DNA from: Cinnamomum chago
Lineage: Eukaryota; Streptophyta; Magnoliopsida; Laurales; Lauraceae
Reading direction: 5' to 3'
Assembly: GCA_038049695.1 (NCBI GenBank)
Contig: CP142451.1
Coordinates: 12,150,001-12,214,000 of the forward strand
Length of the DNA stretch: 64,000 nt
Shown: piece after piece, positions 46,902-58,530 of the stretch
Position numbering within the stretch: position 1 is the stretch's first letter
How the letters are laid out: each line of letters opens with the position of its first letter
The notes under the pieces: model-generated
Seen by the model: only the letters and a program-made list of their open reading frames with translations
What the model was told of the DNA's origin: nothing
The model's database searches: none
Program-made: the position numbers and the translations under genes

Positions 46902-49076
46902 TTAACAAAATACTCTCAGGAGCTCACACTCTCTTTCATTCTCCAAATACCTCATTTCTAGCCCTAAACTTTCCACCACCTCACATATTTCCTCGGCCTT
47001 AGGATGTGACTTGTCATCTGATGTAAAACCATGCATGTTCATGCAACCATCAGCATCCCCAGTGTCCACCCAACTGAATGCAACCTCCTTCTTCACTCCC
47101 CTTTCTCTCATTCCTTTCCTAATCTTTGCCACCTTCTCCCACTCCCCTTTCTCTGCATACATGTGGGATATCAAAACATAGGCACCTGACTCCATGGGCT
47201 CCATCTCCATGAGAGCCTCAGCCACCCTCTTCCCCATCTCCACATTCCCATGAATCCTGCAAGCTCCAAGCAAGCTCTGCAAGACTGATAACCCTGGCCT
47301 CACTGGCATCTGCTGAACAAACTCTTCTGCTTCCTCCAGGCGCCCTGCGCGTCCCATCATATCCACCATGCACGCAAAGTGCTCTGCCGATGGCTCAATC
47401 CCATGCTCTTTGACCATTGAGTTGAAAACTCGCAGGCCAGCATCTACCATCCCCTTCCTCCCACAAGCTGTTAAGACTGCGAGGAATGTGATCGAATCGG
47501 GGTGCACACCAGCCACTTCCATCTTTTCAAATAGACCCATCACAGATTCATAGTTTCCGTGGGTAGCATGGGCTGAGATGATAGCGGTCCAAGCCACCAG
47601 GCTTCTCTGAGGTATCTCATCGAACACCCATTGAGATTCATCAATACTCCCACGCTTGGCATACATGTTCACTAGTGCGCCTGAGATATATGGGTCTGTG
47701 CTGAGGCCAAGCTTGATTATGCGGCAGTGGCACTGCCGGCCCTGCATCAAGGAGGCAGCTTCAGCGGAGGCAATTGCGCTGAGGACACTACCCAATGTGA
47801 AATTGTTTGGTACTGATTCTAATAATGATAATGAGAATGTATCCAGAGCTTCTTGGCATAGCTCGTTTTGTGCATAGCCAGAGATTAAGGCATTCCATGA
47901 GATGATCTCTCTGTAGTTCATGTCATCAAATACCTTCTTAGCCTCTTCCATAGACTTAAATTTTGCATACATGGTAATGAAACAGTTGGAGACATTCAGT
48001 TCAGATGAAAAACCAGTCCTTATGCAAAGCCCATGAACTAATTTCCCTCCTTCCACCAAATTCTCCACTGTAATGGCATGAATCAGTCCGACAAATGTGA
48101 CATCATTTGGATAAACCTCATCCTTTCGCATCTCATTAAAGAGGAAAATCGCATCCACTCCGTTCATAGAAATCGCCGTTGTCCAAGAGATCACATTGCG
48201 TTCAATCATGTTCTCAAACACTAAATTTGCATCTTCGATGATTTCACACTTAGAGTACATCGACATGAGAACATTAGAGACAGAAACATGGGTCTCATAC
48301 CCTGTTTTCAATGACAATCCATGCACTTGCTGGCCAAGTTCTAAGTTTCTTTCGTGCCCACAAGCCGAAATTGCGCTTGAGAAGAAGACATGGTCATGTT
48401 CGATCCCTTCTTTCGACATCTCAACAAAGACCCAAATGGCTTCTGATCCACAATCCCCTTCTTGGACTAATCCAGAAATCATAGCATTCCAAGAAACCAA
48501 ATCCCTTTGAGTCATTTCATCAAACACTCTTCTCGCATAATCAACACAATGGCACCTAGAATACAAGGTAATAAGCGCATTTCCCACAAATGTCTCATGC
48601 TCCAATCCTGATTTGTGCACAAGAGAATGCAACTGCAATCCAAATTCAAGTTCTTGGATATCTGAACAGAATGTGAGAACAGTAGTATACGTCACGGCAT
48701 CGAAGATGACACCGGAGTAATGCATTGTAAGCGCAAATTCAAGCGCATGATCGCTCCGACGAAAGCCCGAGAGGACAGTGTTCCAAGATATCGTGTCAGG
48801 ATTGCAGATGGAATCGAAAATCGCAAATGCCTGATCGAATTGCCCGGATTTGCAGTACATGTTCATGAGGGAATTGGAGACTGTTACATAGGAGTCAAGC
48901 CCAGAAGAGATGGCTAGGCCATGGATTTGGGTACCAATTCTAGCGTCTCTGGAGCAGTACTTTAAAGCGACAGAGACAGAAACATGGTCGAGATCATCGG
49001 CCCAGCGGGACAGAAGCTGCTTCTGAAGCACTTGGAGGGCTTTGGAAGGGAGAGTTTTGCCCAAACGCTTCAACAT
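46902..49076 (-). CDS. PLS-type pentatricopeptide repeat protein, copy 1 (possible GRS1/At4g32430-type)
   Basis: Single-exon gene of 724 residues. The N-terminus MLKRLGKTLPSKALQVLQKQ is basic and amphipathic, suggesting mitochondrial import. PPR motifs of the P, L and S types run from about residue 45 to 600 (GTQIHGLAISSGLDSYVTVS, NALITLYSRC, RDLVSWNAMISGLVQEG, NVISWTTAIS, SLVAWTAIISAHATHGNYES, FACMVDMMGRAGRLEEAEEF). An E/E+-like region follows (SLLGACRIHGNVEMGKRVAE, GAYVLISHMYAEKGEWEKVA, IRKGMRERGVKKEVAFSWVD); there is no DYW domain. Such proteins usually specify C-to-U editing sites in organelle RNA and borrow a deaminase in trans. General resemblance suggests an orthologue of the Arabidopsis mitochondrial protein At4g32430; this is from memory. 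Only about 152 bp separate the start codon from the duplication junction, so its former upstream DNA is replaced by the PNP fragment. Confidence 0.95.
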   Translation of the reverse strand: MLKRLGKTLPSKALQVLQKQLLSRWADDLDHVSVSVALKYCSRDARIGTQIHGLAISSGLDSYVTVSNSLMNMYCKSGQFDQAFAIFDSICNPDTISWNTVLSGFRRSDHALEFALTMHYSGVIFDAVTYTTVLTFCSDIQELEFGLQLHSLVHKSGLEHETFVGNALITLYSRCHCVDYARRVFDEMTQRDLVSWNAMISGLVQEGDCGSEAIWVFVEMSKEGIEHDHVFFSSAISACGHERNLELGQQVHGLSLKTGYETHVSVSNVLMSMYSKCEIIEDANLVFENMIERNVISWTTAISMNGVDAIFLFNEMRKDEVYPNDVTFVGLIHAITVENLVEGGKLVHGLCIRTGFSSELNVSNCFITMYAKFKSMEEAKKVFDDMNYREIISWNALISGYAQNELCQEALDTFSLSLLESVPNNFTLGSVLSAIASAEAASLMQGRQCHCRIIKLGLSTDPYISGALVNMYAKRGSIDESQWVFDEIPQRSLVAWTAIISAHATHGNYESVMGLFEKMEVAGVHPDSITFLAVLTACGRKGMVDAGLRVFNSMVKEHGIEPSAEHFACMVDMMGRAGRLEEAEEFVQQMPVRPGLSVLQSLLGACRIHGNVEMGKRVAEALMEMEPMESGAYVLISHMYAEKGEWEKVAKIRKGMRERGVKKEVAFSWVDTGDADGCMNMHGFTSDDKSHPKAEEICEVVESLGLEMRYLENERECELLRVFC

Positions 49077-49256
49077 TGTTGTAAGTTAAGCTGATTCCTT
49101 CCTTCCTTCACTGAGGAATTTTGTCGAACATGTGGTGTTAGTGTTTAGGCTTGTGCTTTTCGAGGATCCAAAGAACTCCACATATCAGGGATTACTTGGG
49201 ATGTAAGCAGGTCAAGTTCAAGTTGGGTACTCTGACGTTTTTCTCCCTCTGTACAG

Positions 49257-49926
49257 CTACCAAGTGCTATGGAAGAAGCCAAGAACAGTTCCCTCTAGCC
49301 AACATGTTTGTTGCAGTGACTGATGGGTTGTGGGACAATGGCGCTGCCTGTGGAAGGAAATACAGATTGAAGTGTCTAAGCGGAAACAATAAACCATGCA
49401 AGGATCAAACAATCGACGTGCAGGTTGTCGATGCCTGCTCGAAGAATCCATGCCAGTCCAGCCTTGTCCTCTCCAAGGATGCTTTCGCGGCCATCTCTCG
49501 CATTCCTGATGCAAAAATCAACATTGAATACATACAGTATGTTGTCTTCTCTATGAAATTCTTGTGTGTGCATGCCTGCTTCTCTGCCTATGATGCATGA
49601 GTCCTTTGCTCAAAAAATGGTGGTCAAGTGCTAGAACAGGGTGCCCAATTGGCCCAATCGGCTGGGCTTGTCTGGCTTCCAAGCCCATCCCATCGACGGC
49701 CTTGGTGCGCCTGAGGGTGTGGATCTGTGGGAGTCATTCAAAAACATTAATTTAGACCAGGTTCTGATCCACCATGGAACCGACCCAGACCCAGACCCAA
49801 CTGGTTTACATCCTTACTACTACCTGCGTCCATAATCCTCATTAGAACAATCATTTCCATGTAGCTTCCAGTATAATATAATGCGTATGTCATTCTCACT
49901 CTATTTTTCATTGGTGCAGGATCTGA
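49257..49926 (+). pseudogene. 5'-truncated EG45-like/PNP copy
   Basis: Exon 2 (49257-49536) and the 7-nt exon 3 (49920-49926) of the gene at 30802 are duplicated with their splice signals, but exon 1 (start codon, signal peptide, first residues of the barrel) was left out: the breakpoint lies 28 bp upstream of exon 2. Exon 2 has only one difference from the intact copy that I see, C to T, giving FPLANMF for FPPANMF. An open frame runs back to an upstream ATG at 49151 through the junction and the PPR leader, but it encodes no signal peptide. A secreted product is not expected. It lies head-to-head with PPR copy 1 (about 180 bp between starts). Confidence 0.88.
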
Positions 49927-52900
49927 TGCATGGAAAATATAGGTCTACCATCCTGTGGGAGCTCTTGGGTTTGTATGTTGGTATATTGTAGTCAAAATAA
50001 GAAAAACGGATGTACAACACCATTAAGGAGTCAAATAAAACCCCACCTTCACTGATTAGTGATTACCTTTTACTTAGTAGTAACATTTTTTTTTTCTTCA
50101 CGAGGCCTATATCCTTGTTCTGCCCCCTGATCATGTGGACACTATATATGCTAATCTTCTATGCATGTCCAAATTGTAAAATTCCCAAAAGCAGATTGGT
50201 TTTCTGCTTTCTCCATATAAAAACAGAAGCTTATTTGCTGTATCCTGGATGAGAAATCTCTTTGAAGAGGCACATGATCGTTTCAATGGGAGTATGCCTC
50301 ATACCTCCATTGCAGATTTGGTTTGTCTTTTATTTTTGTTTTGACACTTAGGTATGACAATCTTCAACAAGTCGAATCCACACTTGGGTCAGTATCATTA
50401 AATCTATAATCGGATTTGGGTCTAAATTGCACATATAAGACCCATGGTGATTGGGTTGGGTGTGAACCAGATCCCACACCCTGAAAATGCCTGGATTGTG
50501 CCTTTAACCTCCTAACTGAATGCAGGCAAGAAAATGACATAGTTACTAATTTTCTACGGCATACTTAAAAAGGAGACTGTCTATGATCATAAACAATGGG
50601 GAATATTCTCCTACTAGGAGACTGTATACTACCCATATGAAGCACAGCTTATGGGGCCACACTTAAAAGCCAACTTATTAGTGGCAGTGGGGGGTACATG
50701 GAAAGGTCTACTTAGATAAGTCCCAACAAAAAAAAAAAAAAAATAGCCTATCAAATTATTCTAATCCTAGATTTAATAGCTTTAAAGTTTAGTAGTCTTT
50801 TAACTATAGATTTCTTTGAAATTCAATCAAATGGTGGATAAAGATTCGATGAGAGTGACACTAGGCCTAGTATCAAATCATGGGGAAAGCGAGTGCAAAA
50901 GGATCTGTACTGATCAAAGATGAGCCCAAGCGGGCTCCACGGAGCTGGACTGCATATACTTTGATTGTTGGAGAACATTTATCTATAAACAACAGATGAA
51001 CCCACCTTTTTAACCATCTAAGTGAAGATTACTCCATCAACACTACATTTCTTTGACTTACAATATGATTTGATAAAATTAAAGAACTTTTAACTCCACC
51101 ATGTATATCAAATTTTTATCATAAGCTAATTGCAAGCCCAAATAAAAGAGTAAGTATTAGGGTACGACGGCAAAAACTTGCCATCCTTCTAACTTTATAC
51201 TTTTAAGCAAAAATGCAAAACTCACAAAACCAACTCCAAACAGATGGGATAATACTTTAATGTTGAAAATGATGTGGTGAAATAATTCAAACTCCCCTTA
51301 TTAGAGTCTGACCTTCTTCTTACCAACCAATTTTTGAATGCCACTCGTATGTAACTGGTGGCTTTCCTTTAAGCTAATTGTAATCATATTCTTATAAATG
51401 ATGAGCCTTTAGACTGATCTTTTCCTAATTTTGCCTTCATCAATAATCAAATGTCAACTCTACTTGGGGCATTATTCCCACTTTGATAAAAAAATACATG
51501 AGAAATGTGTGCACAAGAATGATAAAGCTAAGTTTGAAGTATGAACCCTTTTTCTTTCTAATCTCTATGGGAGGATATGCTTCTGCCCACCACACCACAC
51601 AAGTGGACTAAGGTCATTCACACCAAGCACTAACTTTAAACATTTCTATTTGATGAAGTAATTAGCAAATACCATACGCCACTCTTTAGTCTTTCCCCAT
51701 TCATTTTCCAGACAGCTGGTGCAAATGTTCCACCATTTGTGAATTGTGAGGCCCAACTCAGAGTCCACACCAATTTCGCACATAGGTCTGCATCGTAGGA
51801 TGAACTCGAGCTTGGCTCAGCCCTTGGTCAAGGTAGATTTGGGCTATAATTTTAGGCCCTTGAGTTTGGCTGAGGCATTTTTTTGGGCGTGATAGCTAAA
51901 TGGAGGGAGATCTGGCTACAAACTGAGTTGCTAAACCTGTCATGGACCCAACTTGATGGATGCCAATCAAATGGTAATATGGGATTGCAAGTTCTTAACA
52001 TGGATCAAAAGTGGCCAAATATCATTATGATCTACTGATTGTAACAAAAGTTCAATGGTTTAACTACAAAACTTGGAGCCCCCTAAAATAACTGGTCACA
52101 GGTATTTGCTTCAAGCCAAGCCAATTTTACATGCACACCTGAATTAAATTAAGACCTTCCAATCTCATCCTACCCCTTTGGGCTTTGATTGACATATGAG
52201 GTGGTACTTGCAAAAGCACGTACCTCATTCGTGGCCAAACTTTCCTAGGCTAAACATGCTAGCCATGGGCTTACCATACATAGGCCGAGCCTGATGCAAC
52301 ATATTCAGCACGAAGTCACACAAAATCTTGCAGAGGCAGATTAGATGGCGATAAATTCAGACATTTCTCACTTCTGCAGCAACCAGTTAATTTTCTTACA
52401 GTAGAACATCATATTGAGTCCCTTTGCTGCATGTGAAATGAAATATATTTTCAGCTTCATAAATGATCAAACTAAGAGCCCTTTAGTCTCCTTGCTTTAT
52501 ACAACATAATGTCAGTAGCATCAACTCCACAGGAAAATAGAAAGATGAATAGCGACACACAAATGAAGGAAAATGATGGCTTTTGCACAAGACACTTCCT
52601 CAAATTTCAGTCTCAAAGGCCCAATCACATCATAACTTGTTATCAAAGATAGATCAAGTCAGAGAGATGGTTGGGGAAAATAAACCATGATTCTTGTAGC
52701 AACTTTTTGTGCAGATCACATTTCTAGCATGCCTTGATCAACAATCTATAAATTATCGTGAAAAGGAAAGGATTCAGGCAAAATAAGCATCCTAGATGCA
52801 GACCATACAAAATCACCACGCTCAGTGATGAGAAATGAGGTGAAATAAGTACTTTGATTTTGGGATAGTTGTGTGATGATCTGCTTCTAGTAAGAGGATT

Positions 52901-53254
52901 TTTTTTATTTATTTATTTGGGGGGGGAATCTAATGACTGTAGTTCTTGCTCATTCTAGAAAACCTTGGGAGGAAAAAGGGATATATTATATTCCCTTGTC
53001 AAGTGTAAAAAAGTAAATGAAAGGGATAATGTTTGGAGTTTCATATCCATGCATTAGCATTGAAGAGCCAGAGGGAATAGATAGACCCTTTTTTTCTTTT
53101 TGGGTAAATAGAAAGATAGGAGAGCTTCGTGACAAGCCTGTACTCCATTAGAGAGATCTTAGAGAGTGAGGGGCTTTGCTTTAATTAAATACTTATAATC
53201 TCCATTTCAAGTGTAAAGAAAGCTTTCTTCACTGCTCTCACATGGATATAAGTT
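49927..53254. other. Unit 2 spacer
   Basis: Counterpart of 32157-35519, differing by scattered substitutions and short indels. No gene. The CACTA empty site (CTTTCTTCACTGC, single TTT) is at 53224-53226. Confidence 0.5.
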
Positions 53255-55758
53255 TGTTACACCCCAACCCAAACTAATCATGATTAAGGCTAATTAATTG
53301 AGATTAATGCTAATTAAGCATGGATAAATGGGTTAATCAAGGTTAATGACCAAAGAGAGACAAATTAGTCTCAGGTAATGCATTAAGCATAATGAAATGA
53401 AATTGAATTGGTTAAAATGAGTTTAGACTCAAACAAGGTAGACTAAGGACTTTCTCGTAAATACGGGTTTTCACGTATTTCGTCGAATACGGAAATTCTT
53501 GATACCAACGCGTGTGCCTTGAATAGTACGTTAACTTTCATAATAGACACGATTCCATTTGACCTCAAATGGACCAAGTGAGACTTCATTTGACTCAAAA
53601 AGTAATAAAGCTTATTAAGGGGGGGCTTTAGTGTGAAGTATCCTTATATTAGAATGAAATGGTTCATTCATTCGTTTTCACTTCAACAAAACCCTAGACA
53701 CCTCTCTTTTCTTCTCCTTCCATTTTCTCTTCCTCTAGAGTGAAGATTAGAGGAGTTGTCACGTGATTGGAGTGGAGTAGAACTACTTCATCTTCTTCCC
53801 CACGCCATTTCCTCCATTGTTGAGGAGTTAGAGCTTGAAAGAGAACTCAAGGTCTCTTTGCTTAGAGCCACAAGTAAGTGGTTGGTCTTACCTTAGGATT
53901 TCCAAGTTCTATTGAGTAGATAGAAGTAATGTGTAGCACCAATGACTTATAGAATTGTGTATTACATGTTTCCTTGGAATTTAGGATTTCATTGGGGGTT
54001 TTCATCTTAAAAACAAGCTAAGGAAAGAGGGATTTTGCTACTAAGCTTCAAGAGAGGCAAGTATATCCATTTCTAGTGATTTGTGATGTTATAGAACTTA
54101 TATGAACTCAAGGAGTTCAAAAATACTGATTTTGTTCAAGAACTTCTGAAGCTCGGAAAATGAGCGTCTGGGTGAATTTCAGCTAGTCGCGAGGCTAACT
54201 GCCAGAAATTCCCAACTGGGCGAGCTTCTGGAAAGCTAACCGCCGAATTTCGGTTAGCCGAAATTGAAATTTCGGCTAGCCGCAAGCTGACCGCCGAGCT
54301 GACCGAAATTGATCAGAAATCCCTGTAAAAAAGTTAGCTTCTGGAAAGCTGACCGTAAGCTAACCGAACTTGGTTCGGCTAGCCGTCAGCCGAATTTCGG
54401 CTAGCCACCAGTATAGGTTCGGCTAGCCGCCAGTACAGTTTCGGCTAACCGCCAGGTAACCACCGAGGTAACCGAACTTGACCAGATTATACATAGTGAA
54501 GGAAAATTTGGATTTTTGCATGGACTAAGATCGCTTATGCGATCATGGAAACTCCCCACCTCGTTAAGACGAGTTGTGAGGTAAATGGTAAATGGTTTAA
54601 ATTGAGAACCTAGTCGTTGTGGCTAATATTAGTGGTATCCAAACCTTCATAAGTGTTAGCTAAGGTTATCTAATGCACAATCTAATTAAAGTAATGTCAT
54701 CCATAGTAACACGTGCATTGATACCGAACGTTTCACTCATTGTTGGTTTAGATGATTGTTGTAAAGAGCGTTATATAGTGGTTTCTTAAGCTCATTATTG
54801 AGCCACACCGAATTGACATTGAACTCGCACTGAATTGATAAATGATTACTAAACATGACACTGAATAATGATTAGTTACTAAAGGTAACAATGAGTAAAT
54901 GATTAATCCTGCTGCAGCAGATGAATTTGGGGCGTTTTGGAGCTCCGTGGTGATGCTAGTTGTCCCTGGCCCGGACACTAGTAAGTCCCACATATTCCGA
55001 TCATATCTATGAGTATTGATTGATGCCTTCCGTTTGGAAGATGAATCATTCCTTTGAGGGAAGATGGTAAATGAAATGAAATGAATGAATGAAAACTACG
55101 ATAGTGACTATCTCGTAATTGTTTAATGATCAACTCTTATGTTTACCTATTGTCATTGTAGGAACTATCTAGCTTTGTCTAGAATGGTAATTGTTACCAA
55201 TTGGATTTAATGAATTCAGTATATGTATTATCATATGCTATTGCTAGATCTGTTTATACATTGTTGAACCGTCGTGTTCATTAGTATTATTGATGACATT
55301 ACAAACCCGATTGCCCCTGCCGGTCCTACAGCACCCCCGGCGCCAGCGGAGGAGACCGCTCTGATTCCTCCAGGAGGACTAATCGAATGGAATGAACGAA
55401 ATACCATTTGGTTCGGATATCTAAGTGCGAGAAAGAACTTTAATATTTTGAGAAATGTTGTGAAACATTATTTTGTACATTCATTTATGGAATGTAATTA
55501 GTTGTTATTGTATAGTGTTGGATATGCACCGATTGACAAACTATGATGGGAGTGATACATGTATAAGAACTTTGTTTTGTGTACATGTAAATTGATTTTG
55601 TCAAGTATGGATATTTCTGCAACAATTGTGTAATTGACAGGTTTATTGAGATTGATATCCCTTGTGAATTCCGTTTTAACTTCGGTTAATCGGGGTTTAC
55701 GAGAGTAAGTATGGGTTCACGACTCGGGGTTACTGTAATTTGAGCCCGAGTCGTGACA
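53255..55758 (+). mobile_element. Solo LTR, about 2.5 kb, copy 2
   Basis: Starts TGTTACACCCCAACCC and ends GAGTCGTGACA. The right flank is AGGTC (55759-55763), the left flank AAGTT (53250-53254); the unoccupied site in unit 1 is a single AGGTC (44104-44108), so the left copy of the 5-bp duplication has changed at two bases. The inverse ending TGTCACGAC is shared with copy 1. An AT-rich promoter-like zone followed by AAACCCTAGACACC (about 53640-53705) suggests it reads on the plus strand. It contains the GGCTAGCCG array. No internal retroviral part remains. It was inserted after the tandem duplication. Confidence 0.82.
54150..54480. repeat. GGCTAGCCG minisatellite inside solo LTR 2
   Basis: Degenerate repeats of TTTCGGCTAGCCGC, CTTCTGGAAAGCT and (G/A)CCGCCAGGTAACC-type units. 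Counterpart of the array at 26215-26490. Confidence 0.75.
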
Positions 55759-55763
55759 AGGTC

Positions 55764-57940
55764 GCATAATGAAGCCGAGCCATATAAATCTTGTGTTTTG
55801 ATGATTTATGGTGTGGTCATTTGATTTCTGTAGGCATTCTATTTTATGTGATTTTATTGTCAATCCATGGCATTTTGTCAGCAATTTGCGGTAGGACTAT
55901 AGGAAGTCATATTGTTCATTGTCTTGTAGAGGTTCCTCGATGACAATCTGTGCAGCTGCAGCATATGGTGTGATTGACATATCCTATAGCAACGTAGAAC
56001 ATAATCTTTTTGTTTGTTGAGTAGGGATGGCTATGGGTCCTGTTACAGTGTTACCTAATTACCCAAAGGACCCAACCAATAAAAAAAATGGAGTAGGGCC
56101 TTTACTTCTTCTATTTTTCGCCCATTGAACAAAAAGTCCAGATTTGGTCACACTGATAGATTCACTGCATAATCGTCTTGAGTTCGGATCTGGTGATGTT
56201 TTACCCCACGGTGACTGTGAGCGGACCAACCATGGTGACTGTGAGTGAACCAACTACGTTCCGCCACGTCACCGCAGACAGCTGCCCAAGTCCAAGGCAA
56301 GACTGCCCCATGGTTATGTGGTGGGCCGTTGTTGGTCCACCCACGGTCACGGTGGGTAAACCCACTCAGAGGATCCCGATTCTAATGGTGTTGGGACAGT
56401 GTGTATTCAGGTCCGTACCCTGTTACTGACATGGGTCTACCATGAAGGAAATTTTAATGCTACTTCTGTTTCTTTCAAGCTAAAGTGCTAAACTCCAAAA
56501 AGGACACAAAGAATGAGATGCCATAGAATTTTACCTTTACTCTTGAAAGGACCGCATGAAATGAAAAGGTCCCTCACTTGTAAAGTAAGCACCCAATAAA
56601 AGTAACTCTATTCTTTATTAGCTCTCAAGCTTCGTAGTAGAAGATGATGCACATATTCTTTGTCCCTGCAGCAAGAAACAAATATTCACCAATCTTAAAA
56701 GGGAAAGGTTTTACATATGAGCAGACTACATATTGTTTATATGCAGTCCAGCTCTTAGGGCCTACTTAGATGCATATCTATCAATGGGAGGAGGGCAGAT
56801 GGAGATGTCACCTTATAGACAAGAGGGAGACAAAAGTAAGTCCCACAAGATTATCCTAACCTTTGATTTAACAACCATAAAGTTTTTTGACATCTTAACC
56901 GTAGATTTATTGAGATTCAATATAACTGTGAGTTAAGGTTCAATGAGTGTAAAATTAGGCCTGATGCTAGATCATAGGATGACAAGATTATTAGGACTGC
57001 ATTGATCAAATGTGAGCCAAAGTGGGCCCTGTAGAGCTAGACTGCACATGCAGTCCACTCATATGAGAACATTTTCTATCTTATCAACTCTTTTAGAGGA
57101 TCATACATGGGGACTAAAGAAAAGATAGATTTTACAGTACTCATCATCTTATGAATACCGACACCCAGATGTAATTATCTGACTGAGAAATATTTGCTGT
57201 CTCAAGCATAATGAGGAGGTTAGTGCATTCTTCAATTTCTTCCCTCCTCACCTCACCTTGAAGCACTCCCACTCATCCATCTGCTTGCATTTCCAAAACT
57301 TGAATGGGATTTGCATAGGTTACTAATTGCTATAACTAAGGTCCATCCAAAAGGTGGTGAGACCAACACCCATCTTACACCGAAGGAGATATGCTAGTGA
57401 CAACTGCAAATGCATTCCTCTACATGGTAATACTGTCATAGAATCATCTCAAATATTACATTAGAAAATAAAAAACATACAAAGCCAGACTGGAAAAACT
57501 GAGTTTTAGAAGTGGTCAATTTCCCAACAACGTATTTGTGACAATGGAATGAAGCATACAAAGTAAAGAAAGCACAGCACATGTTTTAATGTGGTCAAAC
57601 TGAAGGTTGGTCCAACTCTATATGAGTGAAATTTCACCTTGCATTAGATTGGTAGGATATTATGACTTTGAGCAGTTTTGATAGCACTTACAAGTTGCCA
57701 TCAATCTTTCTGTTTCATTGGAGGACAGTGAGTCATCCACATGTCATGTGTTACATTTGAATTGCCTAAGGTATGCTCACATGCTTCAATTTCTTGTTCT
57801 GCAAAGGTATCCGAGCGCAGCCCCAACAGCCAGCCACCCAACCACACCCCTCCCCCCCAAGCCACTTTCATCCTTGCACACAAATATAGAAGTAATTCAT
57901 ATGACAAAATAAATACTATTGTAGATGTGATCCACATTTG
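55764..57940. other. Unit 2 spacer after the solo LTR
   Basis: Counterpart of 44109-46301. Non-coding. Differences from unit 1 include small deletions near 56280 and 56460 and a changed CCGCCACGTCA patch. Confidence 0.45.
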
Positions 57941-58060
57941 TCCCCAGTTGTAGTTCAGCTGGTTAAGGGTATCATGTAGTGGGTGACGGTTGCAAGTTCC
58001 AGTCTCTTGCAAAGCAAAAATAAAATAAAGTGATCCTCCTTCGTTAAATGAAAAAAAAAA
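57941..58060 (+). mobile_element. tRNA-derived SINE, unit 2 copy
   Basis: Same element as at 46302-46430, with a shorter A-tail (about 9-10 As). Confidence 0.6.
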
Positions 58061-58530
58061 CTTTGTTGCTATTTTTGGTTATAATATTTTTGTATTAGTG
58101 TACCATAGTAGCATGAGAATCCAAAAAGGCGAGAGCAAAGTAAATCCACAATAGCTTCATGTTCTCATAAATCTTGTTAGTCCTAAAAAAATAGTGATAG
58201 TGTGATACACTTAATTAAAAAAGAATCAGCTAACACAAGTCCAACAATTTTATCATGAGAAATTGTAGTCCCGATCTTCATCAATCTGCACAGTTTATGA
58301 TCTCCAGGTTCATGGCATGCCCCAATGCCGATCAGATTCCTCAAAATTCTGTGAATTGAATGGTTAAAAATAATTACAATTCAGAGTTCCTATGATCATC
58401 CAATCTCCTATGCTGTCACCAATTTTTGGCAGAGCCATACCTTAAATCCTATCCTATGTATCAATTAAACATAGCCCACATGGACCTCAAATGTACATGA
58501 CTCATGGCATAAAGGGTATTGTATCATTTC
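58061..58530. other. 3' flank of PPR copy 2
   Basis: Counterpart of 46431-46901; presumed 3' UTR and spacer of the minus-strand PPR gene. No other feature recognised. Confidence 0.4.

Larger units (their letters stand above)
31463..49228 (+). repeat. Tandem segmental duplication, unit 1
   Basis: Everything from ACTCTGATGTTTTTCTCC (31463) to the sequence ending TTCAAGTTGGGT (49228) recurs in the same order at 49229-60848 as a direct repeat, apart from element insertions and small indels. This unit holds PNP exons 2-3, a 3.3 kb spacer, the CACTA element, another spacer and the first PPR gene. Without the 8.56 kb CACTA element it is about 9.2 kb. Unit identity looks near 98% by eye; over the PPR coding region I count about 25 differences in 2175 bp. 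Confidence 0.95.

Noticed and set aside
47368-48917. Plus-strand small genes opposite the PPR genes
   Set aside because: They are shadow frames of the long conserved PPR frame; the same shadows occur in copy 2.
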